Of a stretch of 63,264 nucleotides of DNA, positions 16,659 to 25,861 are shown piece after piece. Position numbers and translations under genes: made by a program. The notes under the pieces are model-generated. The model made no database searches. It saw only the letters and a list, made by a program, of their open reading frames with translations, and was not told the DNA's origin. Position 1 is the first letter of the stretch. The number at the start of each line of letters is the position of its first letter. This DNA is from Myxococcota bacterium. Lineage in GTDB: Bacteria > Myxococcota_C > UBA6777. The stretch lies in NCBI GenBank assembly GCA_023150835.1, contig JAKLKB010000046.1, forward strand, positions 1 through 63,264, read 5' to 3'.

Positions 16659-18464
16659 TTAACGAGGCTTGTTGCCTCCTGTTTTGCGGCTGTTTGCGAT
16701 GGATTGGATGGTGTCACGCAAACGCCGCGTCAACACCCGCCATCGCGCCTCTTGGAACTTTTGAGCCATCACGGGATCTTGGCCCAAGAGGCCCAACAGG
16801 GCCTGCCCTTCGATCTCCACCAACGCCACGGCTTTTCGTACAATCGCCGTGCAATACGCTGGATCTTTCGACTCGATCTCCGACTCTCCAAGCGAATCCC
16901 CCGCAGACAACACCCAGATCGGCTCTTTGTCGCGAAACAATTCAATCTCCCCCTCGGAAAACAACCAGAGAGACGAAACCGCCGCACCTTGCGTCCACAA
17001 GATCTCTCCCGGGCGGCAACTCCGAACACGTCCGATCCCCGCCAGTTTGCGCAACTCTTGGTACGTCAACGCACCAAACAACGCACTATCCCCCAGTATC
17101 TGCAAGCAGCGTTCAGGTTCCGACGAAGGATCTGTCGCCTTGGCTTGTTGTGCAGGAACGCCTCGTTGTGGGCGCGTAGCCATCGGAGACGCCGTCCCCC
17201 CTGTCAAGGGAGGCATCTCCAGATCCGTGTGTGTATTTTCCAGAGCAAAGTCTTCGGCACCAAAATCCGCCAGAGTATGTTCCCCGCCGACACGCCCCTT
17301 TTGATCGGCAGGCGTGGGAGGATGCTCTTCCAGAGAAAAAGCCCGCGAAGGCTCTTGTGCGTAGCCGAAAGACGGCGAGCGCGTCGGTGGGTACGAAGCC
17401 GCAGGCGAACTAGACGGAGACGACCAGCTCAAGGGACCCGATGCAGAAGAAGGCGACGTAGTAGACAGCCGATTCGACGGACTCGAAACAGGCGAGGATG
17501 GCGCAGGCGAGGACGGCGACCAAGCCGAGGGACCCGACATTGAAGGAGGCGGAGGGCCTGATGGAGGTGGCGGCGGGGGGGGAGGGATTGCGCTCGAATT
17601 CGACGGTGAAGCGGGGCCTTTGATTCGTGGAAGCTCCCTTGTTTCTTCGACTTCACGCCGCTGTGGGGCTTTGGTTTCATACACGCGGCCTTCCGCCTCG
17701 CTATCGACCGCAAGCACGATCACCGTCACGTTATCGGCTCCCCCCGAACGATTGGCGTGATCCACCAAAGCATGCGCCAGATTGGCTTCGCCATGTTCTT
17801 GCATAAAATTCGGCAGTTCTCCCGGTCGCAAATAAGAATGCAACCCATCACTGCATAGAAGAAAGCGATCCCCGGGTTGGAGATCCACAAAAAACAGTTC
17901 TGGTTTCAGGCGATCGGCCATCCCCAAAGCCCGCGTGATCACGTTTTTCTGTGGCGAATTCGCCATCTCCTCACGCGAGATCATCCCCATCTTGTATTGT
18001 TCCACAACGAGCGAGTGATCTTCGGTCAATGGGTATTCGATACCACCCCGCAACAAATAACAACGACTGTCTCCAACGTGCGCAACCAGCGCAAAATCAC
18101 GCAAAACGGCCATCGCGCAAAGGGTGGTTCCCATTCGGAAATTTCCACCCCGCATCTTCGATTCGGAGTAAAGACCGTACGAGATATCCTGTAAAGCTTG
18201 TTCCATAAATATTCGCACATCTTGGCGATACCCCGGGAATTCATAAATCCCCCGCGTGAACAGATCACGGCGTGCAAGCATCTTTTCTTTCAATCCATCC
18301 AACGACGAACGGCTCGCCACATCCCCCGCATCATGCCCACCCATCCCGTCAGCCACAGCATACAAACCGATGGAAGGCTCGATTACATAGGAATCTTCGT
18401 TATGTTTGCGACGCATTCCTACGTCTGTGTGCGCCCACACATGCAATCTTTGCGATCCTGACAT
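16659..18464 (-). CDS. PP2C-type Ser/Thr phosphatase fused to a cyclic-nucleotide-binding domain
   Basis: 601 residues from ATG at 18464, preceded by GAGGAG. Residues ~5-255 form a PPM/PP2C phosphatase with RRKHNEDSY, VADGMGGHDAGD (metal-binding Asp), GTTL, VGDSR, LTEDHS, CSDGL and GADNVTVIVL all intact. A long Pro/Ser-rich linker (~275-460) includes an uninterrupted run of eight Pro. Residues ~475-575 match a cyclic-nucleotide-binding/Crp-type beta roll (LWLFSEGEIELFRDKEPIWV, GDSLGESE). It probably dephosphorylates Ser/Thr sites, with activity or location tuned by a small ligand; the phosphate-cassette Arg of classical cAMP sites is not evident, so ligand binding is uncertain. It is divergent from the TetR gene. 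Confidence 0.9.
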   Translation of the reverse strand: MSGSQRLHVWAHTDVGMRRKHNEDSYVIEPSIGLYAVADGMGGHDAGDVASRSSLDGLKEKMLARRDLFTRGIYEFPGYRQDVRIFMEQALQDISYGLYSESKMRGGNFRMGTTLCAMAVLRDFALVAHVGDSRCYLLRGGIEYPLTEDHSLVVEQYKMGMISREEMANSPQKNVITRALGMADRLKPELFFVDLQPGDRFLLCSDGLHSYLRPGELPNFMQEHGEANLAHALVDHANRSGGADNVTVIVLAVDSEAEGRVYETKAPQRREVEETRELPRIKGPASPSNSSAIPPPPPPPPSGPPPPSMSGPSAWSPSSPAPSSPVSSPSNRLSTTSPSSASGPLSWSSPSSSPAASYPPTRSPSFGYAQEPSRAFSLEEHPPTPADQKGRVGGEHTLADFGAEDFALENTHTDLEMPPLTGGTASPMATRPQRGVPAQQAKATDPSSEPERCLQILGDSALFGALTYQELRKLAGIGRVRSCRPGEILWTQGAAVSSLWLFSEGEIELFRDKEPIWVLSAGDSLGESEIESKDPAYCTAIVRKAVALVEIEGQALLGLLGQDPVMAQKFQEARWRVLTRRLRDTIQSIANSRKTGGNKPR

Positions 18465-19134
18465 CCTGTGCTGCTCCTCTGCGACTTTTCGATGACGCCC
18501 TCAACGAAGAAAGAACCACGCGACCTTGCCCATCGCAGCGCTCTGACCTTTCTCGCGGCCATCCTACTACGCCCCCCGCACGCACGCAAACCCTTTCTGC
18601 AAACGATCGCCCTTTCCTTGAGAATCCTCCACCCCAGTCCTCCCCCACACCTCGCACCACACAGATCCCCACCACGCCACCACACCACCAAACAGTTCTC
18701 TTGCGATCTGTCGCCCGCAAAAGCAGGCAACACGCAGCTTCCACCGATTCGCTCCAAAAGCAACACAGGTTTTTGCCGCAGCAGCAAACCACCAAACAGG
18801 TGTCAAAGAAAAGATGTTTGCATTTTATGAAAAGGCATGACAATTTCTCTCGTCACGGATCCTCTGGGTTGCTAGGTTGCTTTGGAGCGGTGGGCTTTCT
18901 TCGCGTATGCAAAGAAGCACAGCTTCACTATCGCAAAAACACCCATCGGGCAAAGGCCCCGATATGTCGGCCACAACGCTTTTTCATCACACGCCCAAAC
19001 CAATGCTCCTCCCAAGTTTCCGATCCGACAGGGGGTTACAGAACGTTCATTTGTGCCAACGACACACAGCCCACCTCTGCTGGACGCGACGTGGGACGTT
19101 TCGTGTGCGGACGCACAACAAGAGGAGATCAAGC
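18465..19134. other. Divergent intergenic region without a supported gene
   Basis: 670 bp between the PP2C and TetR genes. Several overlapping ORFs exist on both strands, but none has a convincing start site or protein family. The region presumably holds both promoters and any TetR operator; I see no obvious palindromic operator. Confidence 0.5.
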
Positions 19135-19785
19135 ATGGCCCGCAGAAAAGGCCGTTCATTTACCCAAACAGACGTCATCCAAGCCGCCCTCTCCTCCTTG
19201 CAGGAAGCAGGAGAAGAAGGACTCGGCGTCAAACACGTCGCACAAAAACTCGGCATCAAGCCACCTTCTCTATACAACCATGTCAACGGATGCCGAGATA
19301 TCCGACGCCTCGTTGCCATCGAAGGCTGGAGAGCCCTGTATTCGCAACTTCATCCTCACGAACACAACCCCTCCCCTCTTTTCCTCGCCTCTCGCATCCG
19401 AGACTTCGCCAAACAACACGCCCCCCTCTTTGCTGTCATGGGTACAACCCCCCTCTCTTCCGATGATCCTGACTACCATTCCCTCCACACTGCTCACCAG
19501 CACTTCTTCTCACGCTGGTTTCAACACCATCACCACTACACCTCCGAAGAAAGCGAACAGGCGGCCACACTCTTGCGCTCTTTTGTCCACGGATTTTGCT
19601 TAATGCAACACTTTGGGCACCATTCCGCCCATGACACCGCGTTTGACCACGCGCTCACCAAACTCTTCCCCACACACTCCTCTTCTCCACACACCCAGCG
19701 CCATCGCACTCCGCTTCCTTCGACGATGACACAGATCCAAGCCCACCACCCCTCTGACCCTCCCACCGAAGAGCCTCTCCGCTAA
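19135..19785 (+). CDS. TetR family transcriptional regulator (WHG-type C-terminal domain)
   Basis: 216 residues from ATG at 19135, with AGAGGAGA 6 nt upstream. The N-terminal helix-turn-helix is typical (TQTDVIQAALSSLQEAGEEG, VKHVAQKLGIKPPSLYNHV, ending in the recognition-helix pattern SLYNHV). The C-terminal domain contains SFVHGFCLMQH, as in the WHG-type ligand-binding domains (TetR_C_33-like). The tail is rich in Ser, Pro, Thr and His. It should bind DNA as a dimer and be released by a small ligand. No transporter or enzyme target is adjacent on the same strand, so its regulon is unknown; autoregulation through the long upstream gap is a natural guess. Confidence 0.88.
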   Translation: MARRKGRSFTQTDVIQAALSSLQEAGEEGLGVKHVAQKLGIKPPSLYNHVNGCRDIRRLVAIEGWRALYSQLHPHEHNPSPLFLASRIRDFAKQHAPLFAVMGTTPLSSDDPDYHSLHTAHQHFFSRWFQHHHHYTSEESEQAATLLRSFVHGFCLMQHFGHHSAHDTAFDHALTKLFPTHSSSPHTQRHRTPLPSTMTQIQAHHPSDPPTEEPLR

Positions 19786-19786
19786 A

Positions 19787-19932
19787 AGACCGATATCGGC
19801 GGAGCAGCCGCCTCACGCAAAGACCGATATCGGCGGAGCAGCCGCCTCACGCAAAGACCGATATCGGCGGAGCAGCCGCCTCACGCAAAGACCGATATCG
19901 GCGGAGCAGCCTCACGCAAAGGCCGACATCGG
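19787..19932. repeat. 34-bp tandem repeat, four units plus a truncated fifth
   Basis: Units begin AGACCGATATCGG at 19787, 19821, 19855 and 19889, followed by a shortened copy from 19920. Each unit has the perfect palindrome CCGATATCGG and the stem GGCGG-AGCAG-CCGCC. The last copy lies inside the 3' end of the minus-strand hemW gene and encodes its terminal MSAFA and stop. There are no spacers, so this is not a CRISPR array. Confidence 0.9.
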
Positions 19933-21111
19933 AGGGCAAGCGACCTGCTTGGATAGATCAGGCAGTTTCTTCGATAAAAATTTCACGATCTCATCCAAGA
20001 TCTCGGCTCCACGAGGCGAAAGAGACCATCGCCTCGGCTCCAAAAACAAATAACCCGCCTGACACAAAGGCTCCAAAGCAGCCCCCAACAACTCCCCAAG
20101 ATCCAATCCGTAACGCTGCGTCAACAGCGACGGATCAAACCCTTCACGAATGCGTAGCCCACTCAACAACGCCTCCACCACGGCATCTTCGGCACTTCGG
20201 GCCTCCCAAGGTGCTTCTTCGGGATGGCTCAAGTATTTGGGCAGATTGCGCGGGTTGGCCCGCCGCCGCCCAAAGCTCGGACTGCCCAAGAAACCATGCG
20301 CCCCCGGACCCACGCCAAGATAATCGTAGCCCTGCCATGTGTGGAGGTTGTGCAAACAGATCTGCCCTTCTCGGCAAAAGTTAGAGATCTCATACCAGAT
20401 CATCCCCGATTCATCGAGGATATCTCGCGTCAAACGGTACATCTCAAAGCGTTGCTCGTCGTCTGGCAAACAAAGCTCTCCGCGCTGAACCGACCGTGTC
20501 ATCGGGGTTCCGGGTTCCAAGATCAACTCGTACAACGAAAGGTGATCGGGTCCCCAAGCCAACACAGACGACAGCTCCGCAGCCCAATCTTCTTGCGTCA
20601 AACCCGGGCGCCCCCAGATCAGATCAAGATTGATCCTCGTAAACCCCGCCTCTCGGGCGATATCGAAACAACGCCGCGCTCCTTGCACGTTATGATTGCG
20701 GCCCAACATCGCCAATGCCCGTGCATCGAGCGATTGGACTCCGATCGACAACCGATTTACCCCGAGCGCTCGATAAGCCAAGGCTTTTTCCAACGTCAGC
20801 GTCTCTGGATTGACCTCGACGGTGATCTCGATCGCCTCGTGCCATGGCAGAGAACCGCGCACGCGCTCCAAGATCGCCGCCATCTCTTCAGGCCGCAACA
20901 ACGACGGTGTCCCGCCACCAAAAAAGATCGTATGCAAAAGACGCCCCGCAAACAACGGAGCCATCGCATCGATCTCTGCATGAAGCGCACGCAAATAAGG
21001 CGAAAAACTACCTTCCCGCTCTCCCAGCGGCATCGTAAAAAAATCGCAATAATGACAACGTTGTAAGCAAAATGGGACATGAAGATAGAGCCCGAAAGGT
21101 AAAGAAGACAC
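19912..21111 (-). CDS. hemW: HemW radical SAM heme chaperone (HemN-like)
   Basis: 399 residues from a GTG at 21111. The radical SAM CX3CX2C cluster is PFCLQRCHYCDF near residue 15; IFFGGGTPSLL, EVNPETLT, LGVNRLSIGVQS and LHTWQGYDYLGVGPGAHG are typical of HemW rather than HemN. HemW inserts heme into membrane respiratory enzymes, and HemW-type proteins lack coproporphyrinogen oxidase activity; older annotations call them oxygen-independent coproporphyrinogen oxidase. It sits in the cytosol or at the inner membrane. The start lies one base after the stop of the upstream zinc-ribbon protein, so the two are co-transcribed. The last five codons come from a 34-bp tandem repeat. Confidence 0.92.
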   Translation of the reverse strand: MSSLPFGLYLHVPFCLQRCHYCDFFTMPLGEREGSFSPYLRALHAEIDAMAPLFAGRLLHTIFFGGGTPSLLRPEEMAAILERVRGSLPWHEAIEITVEVNPETLTLEKALAYRALGVNRLSIGVQSLDARALAMLGRNHNVQGARRCFDIAREAGFTRINLDLIWGRPGLTQEDWAAELSSVLAWGPDHLSLYELILEPGTPMTRSVQRGELCLPDDEQRFEMYRLTRDILDESGMIWYEISNFCREGQICLHNLHTWQGYDYLGVGPGAHGFLGSPSFGRRRANPRNLPKYLSHPEEAPWEARSAEDAVVEALLSGLRIREGFDPSLLTQRYGLDLGELLGAALEPLCQAGYLFLEPRRWSLSPRGAEILDEIVKFLSKKLPDLSKQVACPPMSAFA

Positions 21112-21112
21112 G

Positions 21113-23623
21113 TCAATTCCTTGCAGGACCTGTAAGCGGCCAAAGCGTGATCTGTGGATAACCTTGATGAAGAATTAACAAATGACGCGGATGTTGCAGG
21201 ATCTTGCATGGAGCCCCGCCCACATGAAAACGCTCCGCCTCTGCGCCGCGCTGAAGATCAATCAAACTCAGCGTCCCATCCCCGCAATTCGCAACCAGCA
21301 CTTGATTGCGAGAAAGTAGCGCCATATCCATCGGCATTTTTCCCACGGGGACTTGTACGATGCCCGACAAGTTGCTGCGATCCCAAAGAGAAAACATCGC
21401 TTCTTGGGCGTGCAAGACCGCAAGCCCCGAAGCTGTCGCCAAAAGCATCGTCCCCACTGAGGGCAACGTGCATTCCGCGATCGGTTGCCCCCCCGGGAAA
21501 CGATAGGACACAACTCGGAACCCCCCTTCCAAAAGGGCGTACAGTCGGTCCACTTGAACTTCTAAGGACGCGATCGGCTGGTGGCAATGAATGCGTTGCC
21601 AAGGTTGCGCCTCACTCCCCTCGTCGATACGCCACGAGGCGAGCGGCTCGGCACTCCACGCAGCCTCTGGCATCCCTCCCATCAGTGGGGCTTCTTCGGT
21701 CGTCGAAGGCAACGGCGTAGACGAAGAAGCCGGTGAATCCGCAAACAAAAACCCAGACATCTGTGTGGGTTCTTCGTCTTCCACGATCATCGGATAGCGT
21801 GCGGCTTCGGGGGGTGGGGCAGCCCCAAAGGGGGACGAAAAACTTGAGGCAGGAGCAGCGGGGCTGTTCGAAGGTTCCGCAAAGAAAGGCTTTTCTCCTT
21901 GGGAGTGGCCGAGCGGAGCCATCTGCGTGGGTTCTTCGTCTTCGACGATGGGAGGCGGATAAACGCGAGGGGAGGCTTGTGCTGCATCTTGCGGCAGAGA
22001 AAAAGCACTCGGCTGCCCAATACCCGCGCCTTGGGGAGAGCTACCTCCGAACCCTGTAGGAGGGCGTGGAGGCGGAGGGGTCGAAGAAGGACGTGGGATC
22101 GGCGTAAACATACCTTGAGAACCCGACGCAGGCGGCTGTTGTGGGATGAACGGAGATCCGTGCTGAACAGATTCACCCCGATAAATACCGATTCCCTCGA
22201 CTTGTTCGAGTGGAGAAGCCACCCGCCCGCTTTCTTGTCTTGCATTGCCTTCTTGACGAGGCAAGGGAAGTGTCCCCATCTGCCCGCTACTTGCTTGGCG
22301 AGCAGGTGGCTTGACACGCGGATGTTCACTGCTTTGCGAAGAGATGCGCGAGGGTTCGCTGCTTTGCAAAGGGATGTGCGGCTGCTCTGTGCTTGACGGG
22401 CGGATGCGTGGCTGTTCGCTGCTTTGCGAAGGCGTACGCGGCTGCGGCTCATCACTCGGGCGACGAATCGGCGGGTATTCGTTGCTTTGCGAACGGATCG
22501 GCGGATATTCGTTGCTTTGCGAACGGATCGGCGGATATTCGTTGCTTTGCGAACGGATACGCGGGTGCTCATCACTCGGGCGACGAATCGGCGGATATTC
22601 ATTGCTTTGCGAGCGAAGTGGGTGTTCTGTGTTGGAGGAACGGATGCGCGGCTGTTCGCTGCTTTGCGAGGAGAGACGTGGTGGCTCGCTGCTCGACGGG
22701 CGGATGCGCGGCTGTTCGCTGCTTTGCGAGGAGAGACGTAGTGGCTCGCTGCTCGACGGGCGGATGCGCGGCTGTTCGCTGCTTTGCGAAGAGAGACGTG
22801 GTGGCTCGCTGCTTGGGGGCGCGACGCGAACAGGGATGCCGGAACGGGCTTGTTCGTTGGAAGGGGCGGGCCGTTGGGCATCTTGGCGTGGCTTTTCTGG
22901 CGGAGGTTTGGGTTCAAAAGGAGAGGAGTTGCTTTGCGAAGAGGGCGGTGGCTTGGGCAAAGGCAAGGTTCCGGGTGAATGGCGAGGGTCTTGTGTTTCG
23001 GAGGGTTGTCCGCGTTCTTCAAGCAAACGCCCGAGTTCGCGCAAGCGTTTTTGGACCAGCGGGTAACGTTCGTTGAGTTGGAGGACTTGTTGGTAGATCT
23101 CGATGGCGCGTTCGATCTCGCCGCGTGATGCGGCTTGTTCGGCCTCACGCCCGAGACGCGCAGCAAGGATCAGATCAGCATGAGAAGGCCGTTGTTCCGA
23201 GCGACCTGTTGGAGAGATCTGTTCTTCGAGACGTGGGGTTTTTTCGGGGTCAAAGTGTTGGATCAAAGCCACGATATGCCGCGCCTCCATCCAGCGCCCG
23301 CGCTCTTGATGAAGAACGGGAGCGTCCTCGCGGATCAGATTTTTATCGAGCAAGATCCGCAAGTGTTCGATGCGATGGATAGGATAATTTTTCCCGAAAA
23401 GATGCAACACGGCAGCAGTTTCGCTGCCGTCGTGGGCCATCTTTTTGAGCAGCGTCTCCAATTCGGGGCGGATGCTCATCGGCTCAAGAGCAGGGTCCAA
23501 CATGTGCGCGGGCGGGCGCATAACCGAGCCACCCTCGTCGCTGTTTCGAAACGACGTGCCACATTGTTTGCAGACACGCGCATCATCAGAGTTGAGGGTT
23601 GAACAGGAAGGGCAACGGCGCAT
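21113..23623 (-). CDS. Zinc-ribbon protein with long Ser/Pro repeat region and propeller-like C-terminus
   Basis: 836 residues from ATG at 23623; the ribosome binding site is weak. The N-terminus is a zinc ribbon, CPSC...CKQC. Residues ~45-125 form a small helical domain, and ~145-200 look like one or two TPR helices (EIERAIEIYQQVLQLNERYP). Residues ~230-480 are a repetitive Ser/Glu/Pro/Arg-rich stretch (units such as SSQSSEQPRI and RSQSNEYPPI). The last ~170 residues (RLYALLEGGFRVVSYRFPGG, LVANCGDGTLSLIDLQRG) resemble beta-propeller blades. No enzymatic motif is visible. A scaffold or sensor role is possible, but the link to hemW downstream is unexplained. Confidence 0.78.
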   Translation of the reverse strand: MRRCPSCSTLNSDDARVCKQCGTSFRNSDEGGSVMRPPAHMLDPALEPMSIRPELETLLKKMAHDGSETAAVLHLFGKNYPIHRIEHLRILLDKNLIREDAPVLHQERGRWMEARHIVALIQHFDPEKTPRLEEQISPTGRSEQRPSHADLILAARLGREAEQAASRGEIERAIEIYQQVLQLNERYPLVQKRLRELGRLLEERGQPSETQDPRHSPGTLPLPKPPPSSQSNSSPFEPKPPPEKPRQDAQRPAPSNEQARSGIPVRVAPPSSEPPRLSSQSSEQPRIRPSSSEPLRLSSQSSEQPRIRPSSSEPPRLSSQSSEQPRIRSSNTEHPLRSQSNEYPPIRRPSDEHPRIRSQSNEYPPIRSQSNEYPPIRSQSNEYPPIRRPSDEPQPRTPSQSSEQPRIRPSSTEQPHIPLQSSEPSRISSQSSEHPRVKPPARQASSGQMGTLPLPRQEGNARQESGRVASPLEQVEGIGIYRGESVQHGSPFIPQQPPASGSQGMFTPIPRPSSTPPPPRPPTGFGGSSPQGAGIGQPSAFSLPQDAAQASPRVYPPPIVEDEEPTQMAPLGHSQGEKPFFAEPSNSPAAPASSFSSPFGAAPPPEAARYPMIVEDEEPTQMSGFLFADSPASSSTPLPSTTEEAPLMGGMPEAAWSAEPLASWRIDEGSEAQPWQRIHCHQPIASLEVQVDRLYALLEGGFRVVSYRFPGGQPIAECTLPSVGTMLLATASGLAVLHAQEAMFSLWDRSNLSGIVQVPVGKMPMDMALLSRNQVLVANCGDGTLSLIDLQRGAEAERFHVGGAPCKILQHPRHLLILHQGYPQITLWPLTGPARN
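22322..22830. repeat. In-frame 30/60-bp repeats inside the zinc-ribbon protein gene
   Basis: The coding strand has repeated 30-bp units (RSQSNEYPPI) in the middle and 60-bp units (a pair of SSQSSEQPRI-type decapeptides) at both sides. Several units are nearly identical at the nucleotide level, which argues for recent expansion. Confidence 0.85.
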
Positions 23624-23828
23624 ACCAGATCTCGCTTTGTCGTGAGAGAAATACCGAAGGGTTTACCGTGCGCACCCAAAGGCTTGCGGGGTAGGTGCGC
23701 TCCGCAAAGAGCAAGTTGTACCTTGACGCACAAAGGACATCACGTTTCTTTCGTTATCATCGAAGCGGCAAAAAAAGCAAGTTCCTCGCCGCGCCAATCC
23801 GGTCTCTGCTCAAAGAAAGGCTCCCCGC

Positions 23829-25856
23829 TTGACAACCTTGGAATCCACCCCGACCCATCACACCCTTCAACAAGCCTTTTTCTTTTTTGAACAAGCGCGC
23901 CTATGCAACCAAGAAAACACCGACACAACAACGCTTCAAGCCGTGCAGCATCGGTATCAGTCCATACGTCAATCTTTTCAACATTTCGCAGAATCTCTTT
24001 GCCGTAAACTTTCGGATATCCGAAGCGACTTACAGGTCTACGTGTCCTCTGCCCACGCGAACAAACTCCCCGAGTCTCTTTTTCTTTCGCTCACCCGCAA
24101 CCACCAAGAACCGACCGAAGACGCTCAACTCTATCTCTTGTTGCACGAAGAGGGTGCGGAGATCGGCTTTGGTTTTGGATTGCGTGGAAAACGCCGTACT
24201 GTCGGAAAGATCGAGCAGCGCTTTTTTGAGACACTTCAACGCTTCCATCGAAAAGCCGAGCGTTATCTGTATGCGCTGTTGCACCACGCTTATCGGCTTT
24301 GGCCCGCTCCTCAACAGTCCTCCCATGCCCCTTCGCTCTCCCTCGCGGAGTGGCAAAAGACGGGTGGGGTGGTGGTGCGCCTACTCAACCGCGAGGTTTT
24401 TTTGCGGGATCTGTCGGCTGCCGAGGGGTTGGTCTTACAAGTCTTTGGCGAACTCATCGGGCTGTACGGCTTTTTGGATCGCACCTATACAAACATCCCT
24501 TATATCCGACCGTTGGGTCATGGCCTGCTCGATGAACAAGACGCCTCGTTCGCAGACGACGATCTCACCGCACAGCAAGTCGCCCTCCATGATCTCGCTT
24601 TAGAATTTGTACACTATGCCGCCCAAGAAGGCTTTGCCCTGCCCGTGGAGATGGCTCGCACCTACATCCTGTCTTTGCAAACGAAGCCTTTTGTGATCTT
24701 GTCAGGTGTGGCAGGGACGGGAAAAAGTCAACTCGCGCAGCTTTTTGCGCGTTTTCTGACCGAAGATGCCGAAGCCTTCGAGAGCAATCCTCACGTCGCG
24801 CTACTGCCAGTACGCCCAGACTGGCTCGATCCACAAGCGCTGCTTGGATACGAAGACCGACTCACACACTCCTACTACGTCACACCTTTTTTACGGATGC
24901 TCTTGCGCGCCCAACACGACAAAGAAAATCCTTATTTCGTGATCCTTGATGAACTGAATCTTGCGCGTACAGAGTACTATCTCTCCGATATCCTCTCTCT
25001 GCTCGAAAGCCGACGCTACGGAGAAGATGGACAGATCCTTGAGCAAACGCCCCTTTTCTTACACAATCAAGCCGACCCTTATCCGATCGAAGATGCTCAC
25101 GCAGGGCTGCTTTCCATCCCGGGAACGCTACCTCTGCCCCAAAATCTTTATCTGATCGGCACCCTTAACCTCGACGAAACCACCCATCGATTAAGCCCCA
25201 AAGTGCTCGATCGCGCCCAGATGATCGAACTCGAACCCACCACGCCTTCTTTGTTTTTGCAATGGATCACCCAACGGCGTCCTGCTCCGCTGACCCGTTC
25301 CCCAAGCTGGATTGCTCGTTTGCGAGCGGCCTTTACAAGGGAGTCTCGCTACAGCGCCCCCATCCCTCCCTCCCAATGGCAGATCCCCCCTGAACTGCTG
25401 GCTCAACTCGCGGGGATGTTGGATACGCTGTTTGCCCTTTTTGGTCGGGCGGGTTTCGGGTTCGGGCTTCGTACGGTCCAAGAAGGGCTGCTCTTTGCCG
25501 AACACACCTGCCGCATGGTCGGCACAGACCACGTCCGCTTGGCTTGGATCGTCGAGCGGATCCTACTGCAAAAATTCTTGCCACGGCTTCACGGTCCCCG
25601 CTATCCCCTCGAAGACTTACTCGTACGGCTTTTGTTGCTTTGTTGGGAACACTGGACCGCCCCCACCGCCCGAGAGTGCTTGTTGCACCAAGAGATCGAA
25701 CCTGACGCACTTGCACAACACCAAGCCCACGCTCTCCAACGCGAACCGCTCAAAAGCCCATCACTTCCCGCACCCACGATGCCCGCTGCCGCACGCAAGA
25801 TCGCACGCATGATCCAAAAGCTACAGCAAGACGCCTACGTAGACTTTCATGCTTAA
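23829..25856 (+). CDS. McrB-like AAA+ NTPase (solitary)
   Basis: 675 residues from a TTG at 23829 with AAGAAAGG 8 nt upstream; no nearby ATG is available. The N-terminal part (~60-125, LYLLLHEEGAEIGFGFG) resembles the MrcB-type N-terminal domain. The AAA+ core has Walker A GVAGTGKSQ (~294), Walker B VILDELNLARTEYYLSDIL (~371) and a sensor segment LIGTLNLDETTHRLSPKVLDRA (~441), the arrangement found in McrB and related dynein-like NTPases. Classical McrB partners with the nuclease McrC to cut modified DNA. No McrC or other nuclease is adjacent: upstream is a divergent scaffold gene and downstream a convergent TPR gene 5 bp away. A role outside restriction, or a distant partner, is possible. 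Confidence 0.85.
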   Translation: MTTLESTPTHHTLQQAFFFFEQARLCNQENTDTTTLQAVQHRYQSIRQSFQHFAESLCRKLSDIRSDLQVYVSSAHANKLPESLFLSLTRNHQEPTEDAQLYLLLHEEGAEIGFGFGLRGKRRTVGKIEQRFFETLQRFHRKAERYLYALLHHAYRLWPAPQQSSHAPSLSLAEWQKTGGVVVRLLNREVFLRDLSAAEGLVLQVFGELIGLYGFLDRTYTNIPYIRPLGHGLLDEQDASFADDDLTAQQVALHDLALEFVHYAAQEGFALPVEMARTYILSLQTKPFVILSGVAGTGKSQLAQLFARFLTEDAEAFESNPHVALLPVRPDWLDPQALLGYEDRLTHSYYVTPFLRMLLRAQHDKENPYFVILDELNLARTEYYLSDILSLLESRRYGEDGQILEQTPLFLHNQADPYPIEDAHAGLLSIPGTLPLPQNLYLIGTLNLDETTHRLSPKVLDRAQMIELEPTTPSLFLQWITQRRPAPLTRSPSWIARLRAAFTRESRYSAPIPPSQWQIPPELLAQLAGMLDTLFALFGRAGFGFGLRTVQEGLLFAEHTCRMVGTDHVRLAWIVERILLQKFLPRLHGPRYPLEDLLVRLLLLCWEHWTAPTARECLLHQEIEPDALAQHQAHALQREPLKSPSLPAPTMPAAARKIARMIQKLQQDAYVDFHA

Positions 25857-25861
25857 AGACT

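Noticed and set aside
18272-19603. 443-codon plus-strand frame overlapping the PP2C start and the TetR gene
   Set aside because: It overlaps two well-supported genes in other frames and has no family signature. A small gene in 18.5-18.85 kb cannot be excluded but is not supported.
19787-19932. CRISPR-like array of 34-bp repeats
   Set aside because: The repeat units are directly contiguous without spacers, and no cas gene is present.
21787-23166. 459-codon alternative frame through the repeat region of the zinc-ribbon gene
   Set aside because: It arises because the short repeat has few stops in any frame; the chosen frame has a zinc ribbon and a plausible C-terminal domain.
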